Assembly (NCBI GenBank): GCA_949152475.1
Contig: OX424570.1
Coordinates: 23,556,694 to 23,620,693 of the forward strand
Length of the DNA stretch: 64,000 nucleotides
Reading direction: 5' to 3'
Source of the DNA: Terebella lapidaria
Taxonomy: Eukaryota > Annelida > Polychaeta > Terebellida > Terebellidae
In this document: positions 54,933-64,000 of the stretch, one piece after another
How the letters are laid out: the number at the start of each line of letters is the position of its first letter
How positions within the stretch are numbered: the stretch's first letter is position 1
Notes under the pieces: model-generated
What the model was told of the DNA's origin: nothing
Seen by the model: the letters and a program-made list of their open reading frames with translations, nothing else
The model's database searches: none
Translations under genes and position numbers: made by a program

Positions 54933-57900
54933 ATGAAGTCATCAGAATCCGCTGTTTTTATATGGATAGCTTTATGTTATATCCATTGTGTTTTATCAGT
55001 TGATATATCGGATAAGTTCGATGTATTTTCTGACCAGAAATTCTGGCCGGCAACTGTTCTGAAGACTCAAGAGGTGACAGGCCCAAGAGACTGCGCCAAA
55101 CTCTGTGGACAACTTGTGTCTTGTGCGGCAGCAAATCTCGGGCCAAAACTGAATACTGGAAAATACTCCTGTGATTTGCTTCTGGAGGCTGATTTGAGTA
55201 GTCTGATACTAGCGACTGGAAACTACGGAATCCAAAAACAAATAGGTAAACATATACCCCTTTTCCCAAAATCTGTTACATTTTTTTAATTGGTATCATC
55301 AAAATCTGGTTCTATCGGTGGTAACATGTGCACGTTCGCTAGAGGTGTCGTGTACTAGTCAAACAATTCTTGCATCTCACACCCAATCATGAATATGTTA
55401 CAGTTACATTGATGAACACTAATTATTCAGTAACGTAAGTTTTTATTATCGTAGTCGAAGGATATACACTAACAAAGCAACATTTAAAGTTAAATTACCA
55501 CATTCGATATAGCGCTCTTTTTTACACTCAACCCCAATCTGAGTTAATGTACTTGGAGCAGCCACACTCAATGCGACACCCATACAACACCAATTATCAA
55601 CCGGTACCCATTTCAATCCTGGGTGAAGATAGAAACAATATTGGTGAATGCCTTACCTAAGGACACTAGTGAAATAGCACAGCAGTCCAGCTCGAGGCTC
55701 GAACCCATGATCTTTGGATTACAAGTTCGACGCCTTATCCACTGTGCCATTCACTCAACTCACTATTCAGTCTCCGATCTAACCCCAAAAAGCCGTTAAA
55801 TCTCAAATTTTGAAGTGTCCGGTTCTAATCCTTCAGGATCCATTATAGGTGGGATCCGACGACCACTGGATCCATTGAGTGGGGATGTTCAACCTCACAT
55901 TTCAATATATGGATATGTAGCCTGTAAAAAAACAAGAACAATCCAGTTGCGGATGACCGCCTGAGTTGTAAGAATATCTCGGGGACACCCATTCTCCTTG
56001 GTGCCTATGCATATTGTATTAAGAAGTTATGTTACTGTATGATAACACTATTCATGACTACTGATTACTGTTTTTGTTGGACTGCAATGGAGATGCCATG
56101 CATAACAATTTTAAAGAATTTAAACTTAACTGATCATTTTTGAATATCACCATAATCACAGAATCTCTGGAGTATAATATAGATACTAAATGTTCCTGAA
56201 TACTATTCCACTGTAATACTATTTGTGTTAAGTAGAATGATACACTAATATTCAACAGCACTATTAGCATGATTAGTTTTCAACAAATAAATATTATGTT
56301 CCGAATCCCGGCCCAGCACAAGCTTTGGGTGCCCTGTCTTTAAATAGTACTATATAGGACTATTGCTAAATTCCGCCGAAAACGGGAATTTCATTATAAT
56401 TATGAAAATTTAGCAAAGTGACGTGATTATTATTATTTAAACCATTCACTCAACAGAATACAAATTTCGTCCTTGTAAGTTACTTCTGAAATTCCTGTCA
56501 ACTCTAATAATATCAGAAACCGATAAAAGAGGGATTCTTGATATTATGCATTAAAGTACTAGGAACATGAAAATATAATGTGAACCCAAATGAGATACCT
56601 TTTTTTGCTGAGTTAAATGCAGTTTACTGCGTGCCAATATCTCTATTGGTTAAAAGGTTATGGCCATTTTAATGTCACATTTTGGCAGGTTTTGACATAT
56701 GCTGGATTGAACACTTCTGGATTTTATGCGAAGCTAATTAGTATGCAAATGAGGTATTTGTGACGTAGAAGTGGGAATATTTTTAATTAGGCAAGTTTGG
56801 GACTTAATATAATTGATCTGGTCAAAATTATTGCAGACCTAATCTTCGATCATTGATAGGCATGGTCAATAATCAGTGTTGTTCAAAGTATCATTGTTGC
56901 CATGGTTACAATCCACCTGCTGGAGTCCCTAGCAACCATTAGTTGCTATGGGTGCTAATTGCCAGAAATAGGGGTTTTGACAGAATTTGATTATTGTATA
57001 TTAATGATGCATGTGGAGTCAATCCATTTTCACCGTTGATTTTGTTTGCTTATCAGTATGACTGTGGATTTGGGCCATAGCAACCGTGGTTGCTAGGGGC
57101 CTAATATCAATACTGGTGACCTTGGCAACTATCCGGATGTGAAATTCATTGACTATCAATTATGAAGAGCATGTGGAATAAGCTTTGTTGAATATTTGCA
57201 AATTCTTAAGAATTTAATATGCCAATAAAACCATCTGATTAAAAAATGTCCCCCCTGTGACGTCATGCATACAAATTTGCATATTATTGAGCTATATGAT
57301 TTTTCAAATAGACCTTTGGGCAATTTGAACTTTCAAGAACTGTAACTTTTGACGGAATCGAGACATTCACATGCTGTAAAAAAACCGTTCTGGTCAGCTC
57401 ACATGGTGCTTTAATCTGATCTCACATAATATTTTCATGTTCCTAGTACTTTAAATATAATCATGTTACACGCCAATGATTGTAGAGTGAAGCAAATTTT
57501 GTTTACTAGATGTCAACTTCAAGGTTCAGTCTACATGCATCGTATGAGGCCTGGCATTCTACACAGCGTAATATCCAGAAGGCTCCCTACATGTACAAGC
57601 ATGTTCAGTACATTTCACTAGTACATTGGCCCATGGGTCACATACATCCCTTCAGCCACCTGTTTGTTGATGTAAGTTGGGAACAGGCGAAAGGAGAGGG
57701 GTGGTGTTTCTGCCTTGTAAAAGAAGGAAAGAAACGAGCATGGAGTCAAGCACCTGCTGATGGTCCAAGCACATGAAGCAGTTGACCCAGTGCTGGCTGA
57801 CAATACTTCCAACAGGTATCCAGAGTACACAAACCGGTCCACTCTGGCTCCTGATGCCAGTGCAAGGGCCCGTGGGAGTTGGGGGTTGGGTAGAGGTGGG

Positions 57901-60900
57901 TATGGGGATATGATGCCCTACCATGACACTTATATTGTACAGGGGCAGTATATCCCACTGCAATCACTGTTATGCCAGTATTTTATGTATTTTTCTAATT
58001 GCATATGATAGGTATAATTTATGTAGATTTTTTTTTTTATGAAAATTAGCATTCCTATCTAGATTTTCAAGAGAGTATTATGATTCTTTGGCTTCAGGAC
58101 ACAACTTTTGTCCGGCAGTATATTGTATCTGGAGGTGACTTCCAGAGTCGTTAGGACGGTCCAGCCAAGTTCTATGACCGACACCACAGCTGTGTGCGAT
58201 GTTCCCAGATTTGGGGAAATTTCGGGGGTTAGATCGGGGATTGTATTTGTTTTGATAGATTGTCCGGCTTGGTTTCAACCCAATGTTATGACAATTATTA
58301 TGTGGGTCCATGATGTTCTGCAGATTTCGCCGACGACGTGTATTACACATATTCATGCCCCATTGTCACTTACTGTCCAATATGTGCATTCAATGTTACA
58401 TATGACATTTCGCAATATTGTTTTATGAATAAAATTAGGCACAAAAATACATTGGATAGTGAACGATGTTCGTGGTAATGAGCAAAGTGTGAACACTACA
58501 TGACACTTTTCTCAAACTTGGGCTACAAAATGAAGACTCAGAGCAATACATACAATTCTAGGGTATTCGCGACATGAAATCCACATGTAGTCGATGCACA
58601 AGTCCAGCAATATGATGAGGAAAAATATATTTTGTTCCCATATGTCTGCATATTTGGTGCAATAGAACGTGTCAGAAAACGTTCGGCGGCTAGCTGCAGG
58701 GTGTCTAGAGAAAGCAATGGAGCATGAATTTATTGTTCCACCACCCAAATGATTCTAGGGGTATTTAATGATTCCAGGGGCAGGACCCGTGATTCTGGGA
58801 GCAAGGTTGTGTGATTCTAGGGAAAATTATTGTCAAAACAGGTAGGGTGTCCAAGAATATTGCGCAAAAAATGATGTAAAATCTGCAAGAATCAACACAT
58901 TTATTATTCGATTAGTTGGCTCGATTTATACCAAGGAAAGGCCAGAAATATACCACAGAACATAAAAAGGCTCTGGCTTCCCTAAACTTTGAATCTGTTT
59001 CTGGCGATGGCGATCAACGGTTCACAGCCACAAGTGTATCCACTGTATGCTCTGGTATATTCTCATTGAGAAAACAAATGCATTAAAAATTTGTGAAGGT
59101 GAATTGTTTTTATTCATTGTTTGGATTAATTTGATATTTTCCATCCCTATCCTCCTAGATGTATATGGGGTGCAGCTGTGTATACAAGAATGTATGAAGT
59201 GAAAACTGATGAAATGAGGTGGAAACTTAGCTCGTATATTCGTTTTTTATAAGTTTTGAATGTGCTTTCAAATTTAGTATAAATTCCTATTGACTATGCC
59301 TTGAATTGGTCTAGATCATTTCCAAAAATAATATATATTGGGGGTTACGGCACCGCTAACCTCACCTCCCCTCCCCTTCCCGCTCCCCCTCCCCCCCCCC
59401 CCCACACACACACCACCCCCACCCTCCTCCCCCCCCCCCCCCCCCCACACACACACCACACCACCCCCACCCCCGTCCGCTAGATTTGACCCCGAAGCCC
59501 AACTTGTTTTTTAGGGATCTGGTTTACTATTGATTGGAACCATGAAGGACTGATTCACCTGTCTCGTGAAGAACATTACAATTATGTTCTTCATTTGAAG
59601 CTCCTAATAATCTCTAAGCATCGAATGCAGTTGATCAAACAGATCATTCTCTGGGGGCGAACCAATTGAATATCATTAGTGTTATTGAAGTGTTAAAAAA
59701 CGTGTCTGTGAATTACATACGAAAACGGAGAATACGTATCATACTACATATGGTCCTTAGATATAATCGATGATTCTGAACTGCAGACATTTTATACACA
59801 ATGGAGATTAGATATTTGAATGATAACGACCCGCATATATTGTCCCGAGATGATAAAATGTATGGATATCCATGAATACATCTACAAAGGTTGGTTGTCA
59901 ACTGAAAACGAATTAGTCGATATAATGTTTGATCAGAAAAATCTGGTTGTGAGAAGTTAGTATTAGGATGGCTTCTATCTACCAAGCATTTTTGTTTGAA
60001 ATTTCAAGCCGTCATCTTCATTTTTTTTTCGTTTCTGGTATGGTGAAGCAAGAATTCACATGTTATATATTTGCCAAAACAATTGAAATTAATTTTTTGG
60101 AGAATTGTAAAATTTAATCTGCAAAACAATACCTTACGTTGCGAAATTGAATAATATTTTTTCGCTTGGGGAATCTACGTTCATTTGTGAATTTATAATG
60201 TCAGGGTGAAAACGGAAAAGAAAGTTAGGAAAAGATGTGAATAGAAGTCTCAGAAATACTTACATTATATTATTATTGCATTTTTACATTCTGTGAAAAC
60301 TATATTAATCTGTGAAGTATACTCAAAATACCTCCAAAATAACTATCCTTTAGTTGGATTTAAACTTTTGCATATTTGTCGCTTTTTTGTCCATAGCCAC
60401 CACCGATTACTGCAGTGTAGAACCAGAGAATCCATGTCAAAATGGCGGCACTTGTGTTTCCGGTTCCACTAATTACACGTGTCAGTGTACAGACAACTGT
60501 AATGGCACCACGTGTGAGTGTTGTACACTGCACCAGTTCGACGGATACACGGACACCATAACAGTAAGCAGTCCCATTGCTGCTTTCCTAGATGTGGACA
60601 TCAACGCGTTTATTGATGACCAAACTGATGGACAAGAATGGATTGTAAGTCAAGAAATAAAGCTCAACGATTGCAATATACTAGTGGGGCTGGAAATGTT
60701 TATTGACCAATATGCCGGTGATCCAATTTCCAATCATATTTACCATGAGAATAACATTGAGGAATTCTGGGCCAGTAAGTTATTCACAATTCAAAAGTCA
60801 ATCATGGCACTTCCTATTCATGAGCAGAATAAACACGCTGTCAAATTATATTTTTGCGGTTAGGTTGCTTTGAATTTGTAAAACTAGGTTCATTGTCATT

Positions 60901-62782
60901 GAGACGCCGCATTTTTGTCATTCAAGACGAGTTGTATAAAAGACGACTTTTTATTAAATGTCGAAACTACATTGTATCAAAATGTACATATGACAAAAAA
61001 TCGCTTCCGATGCTGTGCTCGTGAAGTTAAGATGACCCCAGTTGTTGTTCTAATCTACCACCTCATGCTGCTATCATACAATATTCATATCACTCATATT
61101 CTATTATTATTACACATATTTATGGTATTTCCCATCCACGAGGTGCTGATGAGGCGACATGACGGCTCTGAGGACTTTGTTGGTAAAGTCTGGGCTGACT
61201 ACAAGTCGGGATTTGGAACACTCGAATCAGAGTTCTGGATAGGTAACTTCTATATTATTTCTTATACATGTATATATACAAACTCTAATATCCATGCTGA
61301 CACTCTGTTTGTATTGTCTGTATTGGTGATATCCTATGGCACAAAGACGCTGAGATATTAAGCTCTTTGAGCTAGCTTTTAAATTGTGAACTATTGTTAG
61401 GAACTACATGAGAATTATACATACATGATTATTAAACGCATTATTTGAATTTGGGCTGGTAAATCGAGAATGGAGCGAGAATATTTCTAACAAAAATATC
61501 GAAAACGTGGATGCAGGTTTTGTGCGCTCATGACTGTGTATTTTTACTTGTCATACATCTATATCATGGGATCACGTTTTAGTAGTTCAATTGGTTCTAA
61601 GCTTTCGGAAAATGGGCATTACTCATACTGGTTCAGTGTGGAAACAGCCATATTACATATACATACACTGTTTGTTTCTGACCAAATACCCCAAAATATC
61701 ACGAAGCGGCACTTTGCCTCAATCGAGTGCTGACCACTCTCTTTCTAGCGAATCAACATACAACTTATAACAATTTAACAACTGGTGTCAACCCATGGTG
61801 ATATCGTTTTTCATTATTATTTCACAACGTGGGTCAAATGACAGTGACACCTCTTGATATTTCAGGCTCTGCAGACACTGTCAATGTTGCTTTGGGTGGA
61901 TTTTGTTTATATTTCAAAGGAGTCGCAAGATTCTGCGATAGATATATATCTATATATATAAACAATATCAAATTATGGTTGTGATATCGTTGATGGGTCG
62001 ACACCTTCAGCTGATACATTAAATACACAGTCTTTTTTAATTAGCTGCTTTCTGATATCAAACAGTATTTTGATCACACATTTTTTTATAAAAAGCTTAC
62101 ACACATTTTAGTATTGTTTCAGCCAATTGTAAGTGGTGTTACTTATATTACATCACAATAAGTTATTCGTTTCGTTTGCTGAACCTACGACAAAAGGGTA
62201 AATCAATCAAACTACGTGAGCAGACTAATTAGAAGTGACACACTTTCTAATGATACATTCAGGCAATGACAACATGTACTACCTGACCAACAATGGGAGC
62301 TCTTGGACCGTCCGCTTTGACATGAGATCATTTGGTGGAGAATGCAGATTTGCTGAGTACACGACATTCAGTGTCGGGGATGAGAGCTCGGGTTACATCC
62401 TGACTATAGATGGTTATAGTGGCACTGCAGGTATTGAAGACTGTTGTTGTGATCAAGTTTCGTTTTGTCCATTTCGTGCAAACAGGTACTAGTACAAAAT
62501 GAAATTATTGATATTTCAGGGGATTCAATGAGCAACCCAGGAAGTTGGGACCATCGAAACCAGAAATTCACTACGACTGATGTTGATAATGATCAGGCTG
62601 GTAGTGGTAATTGTGCGGTGTGGGCCAGAGGTGGCTGGTGGTACAACTTTTGTTCCTACGCCAAGCTTACTGGTGTCTATGGCAAAGACCTGCCGACGGA
62701 AAATGGGATCTTCTGGGCAGCCTGGCTTGGTTGGGAAGAGAACATGGAAAGAGTCGAGATAAAAATCCGACCTAACGAATAA
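54933..62782 (+). CDS. Secreted fibrinogen-domain protein (PAN-like, EGF, FReD)
   Basis: Five exons join in frame: 54933-55245, 60397-60644, 61143-61242, 62263-62430 and 62520-62782, giving 363 residues. A signal peptide (AVFIWIALCYIHCVLS) is followed by an apple/PAN-like region with CAKLCGQLVSC. An EGF-like domain (NPCQNGGTCVSG...CQC) comes next. The fibrinogen C-terminal domain then runs from about residue 160: VLMRRHDGSEDF, WADYKSGFGTLESEFWIG, a DxDND calcium-type site, NCAVWARGGWWYNFC and a final KIRP. The start at 54933 is preferred over 54855 because it gives a clean signal peptide. The usual VYCDM-GGGW block is replaced by a divergent stretch ending GQEWI. FReD proteins commonly bind acetylated sugars or microbes; that role here is inference. 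Intron 1 is 5.1 kb. Confidence 0.85.
55505..55770 (-). mobile_element. tRNA-derived SINE
   Basis: On -, an A box TGGCACAGTGGATAAGG and a B box GGGTTCGAGCC stand in tRNA spacing, with a TTGTAAT anticodon-loop-like sequence (threonine type). About 190 bp of unrelated SINE body follows. It sits in intron 1 of the fibrinogen-domain gene. The 3' boundary is approximate. Confidence 0.65.
56555..57450. mobile_element. TTAA-flanked 896-bp non-autonomous element
   Basis: The terminal AGTACTAGGAACATGAAAAT at the left and its complement at the right form inverted repeats of about 30 bp. TTAA stands at 56551-56554 and 57451-57454. There is no protein. The TTAA target suits piggyBac or Kolobok, but the ends differ from the 46655 element. 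Confidence 0.85.
57455..60396. other. Rest of intron 1, low complexity and remnants
   Basis: It contains a C/CA-rich run at about 59385-59475 and GATTCTAGGGG echoes at about 58750-58820. A segment near 58935-58985 (ACATAAAAAGGCTCTGGCTT) is shared with the insertion at 63.5 kb. Frames at 57510-57970 on both strands show no recognisable domain. Confidence 0.45.
59385..59475. repeat. Poly-C / CA-rich low-complexity tract
   Basis: Repeated runs of 10-16 C separated by CACACACACCA. It is responsible for the proline-rich frame at 59301-59483. Confidence 0.9.
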
Positions 62783-62934
62783 ACAGTTACGTGCTAATTT
62801 TGATTGTACCAGGATGAATGTCAAAAACTTGGATGGTTTATTGGATAGAATCCTGTCATCTGGCATCTTTATCACAAAAATAGACCCACGCACATAAACT
62901 AACGCAGTGCTACTTTGATAGACAGCATATATTG

Positions 62935-63350
62935 GGGTACCTGCTGATGTCATGTGCTTTTGGGGCTCTAAAGCAGTCTACTGTAAACCCGTTAATGTTC
63001 GCTACCTTTTATTTCGCGGATTTCGCGGTTTTAACAAAATAGCGAACTTTAATGGATCGCAAACTATGAAAGTTACATTGAAATTAATGTAAAAGTAAGC
63101 AAAACACGAACTTAAATGGTTAGCGAACAGTCAATATTTCAAAAACGCGAACTTTAATGGGAGCGAACTTAAATGGGTTTACAGTATTATGCAAAAATAT
63201 AGACATACAAAAACGTCATGTTCATTGTCTGCATTATGCCAAAACAAATATGACAAAAATTCAATGTAACATTATTACGTTTTTGTATGTGTTTGGCACA
63301 GTAGACTGTTTCTGTGGTTTGTCTATACCTGACTGAATGGTGGCGATCCG
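62935..63350 (-). mobile_element. MITE copy 3, interrupted
   Basis: Reverse-oriented relative of the MITEs at 5441 and 16453 (GGTACCTGCTG start, GTGGCGATCC end). It is split by the TA-flanked element at 62981-63184. Confidence 0.75.
62981..63184. mobile_element. Tc1/mariner-type MITE nested in a MITE
   Basis: The ends CTGTAAACCCGTTAATGTTC and its near complement, flanked by TA on both sides, enclose 204 bp. Uninterrupted copies of the host MITE show the filled TA site. Confidence 0.82.
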
Positions 63351-63440
63351 GTTATCCTGAGTGACATGTCCGAGCATTTACCGATATTCACGTTTGTAGG
63401 AAACAAAGTCACTCTTCGGGTAACCTAAAAATCACTCTTC

Positions 63441-64000
63441 AGGTTACCGGACCTATGGTCCGATAACCCAGTAGCGATTTAGAGGAGGCGGGGCGGGGGG
63501 ATTACTGGGGTCAGGACATCCCCCCCCCCCTTTCGGAAAAACTACATGTACATCAGAGCTTCCATAGGAGGATTCTGGCCTCATGCCTGAAAACAATTAT
63601 GTAGAAATATCATGTTTGGAAACATGTTGTTCATCTGATCGTATTGGGTTTGTTCGAAATGCATACTCAGGACAGACCAGGAAGCTACCACAAAACATAA
63701 AAAGGGTTCTGGCTTCTGAGGCCCATCAGCGGGCCCAAGACCCCCGGCACAAATGTGCAGCTTCCCTTCTACAATTTTTACAAACTTTTCAGAACGTAGC
63801 CATCAATGAACTTTCAAGTGCAATTTCTTCCCAGGATAGGCCACAAAATCAATTCAGACCATATAAAATATCTGGCTTCTGGGGCTCAAGGGCCCCAGAC
63901 CCCACGCCGTATAATGCTGGACTCCCTCTTTCCAAATTCCTGGATCCGCCCCTGTAACCTATTAGCATGGCATTGCGTTCGTCGTCCGTCCGTTCACATT
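63441..64000 (-). mobile_element. Helitron-like 3' end on -, split by an insertion
   Basis: The terminal hairpin AGGTTACCGGACC/GGTCCGATAACC lies at 63441-63468. After an insertion the element continues (CTATTAGCATGGCATTGCG and a GTCGTCCGTCCG microsatellite) to the window edge and presumably beyond. Confidence 0.72.
63469..63954. mobile_element. 486-bp insertion, hAT-like ends
   Basis: It begins CAGTAGCGATTTAGAGG and ends TGGATCCGCCCCTG, whose complement starts CAGGGGCGGATCC, an end seen in hAT-type elements. TAACC flanks both sides (63464-63468, 63955-63959), shorter than the 8 bp usual for hAT, so the class is tentative. The 124-residue frame inside has no known domain. Confidence 0.55.

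Noticed and set aside
57510-57970. Overlapping frames on both strands as a gene
   Set aside because: No recognisable domain, no consistent splice sites and no start context. Composition alone explains them.
59301-59483. Proline-rich frame
   Set aside because: Encoded by the poly-C/CA tract.

Overview
This is an AT-rich, intron- and transposon-laden animal chromosome segment. A fibrinogen-domain lectin-like gene, an ionotropic glutamate receptor, a Gmr1-type Ty3 element, Penelope-like and Crypton remnants, a tRNA-derived SINE and many hairpin-ended satellite-bearing elements together suggest a marine invertebrate. A non-vertebrate deuterostome is my first guess, but a lophotrochozoan is not excluded and I cannot name the species.

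Four host genes can be assembled from splice sites whose phases agree. (1) On + at 1463-17369 lies the 3' part of an unrecognised multi-pass membrane protein, with a 13.8-kb last intron. (2) On - at 27221-17940 lies a short ionotropic glutamate receptor: nine exons, a signal peptide leading straight into the ligand-binding core, and no amino-terminal domain. (3) On - at 53302-31892 lies a small type I membrane protein: signal peptide, two copies of a four-cysteine module, a transmembrane helix and a short tail. One of its introns is 20 kb. (4) On + at 54933-62782 lies a secreted protein with signal peptide, apple/PAN-like region, EGF and fibrinogen C-terminal domain. Genes 1 and 2 converge; genes 3 and 4 diverge from a shared 1.6-kb interval.

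The introns hold most of the mobile DNA. 3.4-15.9 kb is a Helitron-like satellite element split by a near-perfect palindrome of about 10.9 kb. The palindrome's arms act as each other's empty-site record for later insertions. 18.3-19.2 kb is a decayed satellite element. 21.0-22.9 kb is a Penelope-like remnant split by a Crypton-like remnant.

32.1-52.2 kb is a stack. Helitron-like elements with 134-bp core repeats are interrupted by a DNA transposon (33653-45963), which is itself interrupted by a young-looking Gmr1-type LTR retrotransposon (38881-45767). The DNA transposon has 32-bp terminal inverted repeats, a TAA target duplication and a four-exon gene for a 1119-residue protein. That protein has a DDE-like core and a cysteine-rich tail. 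I cannot place it in a named superfamily, and it is the best candidate here for something undescribed.

The right end (55-64 kb) adds a SINE, a TTAA-flanked element, a MITE nested inside another MITE and a satellite-element end split by a short insertion. Everything is read by eye; no alignment or database search was run.
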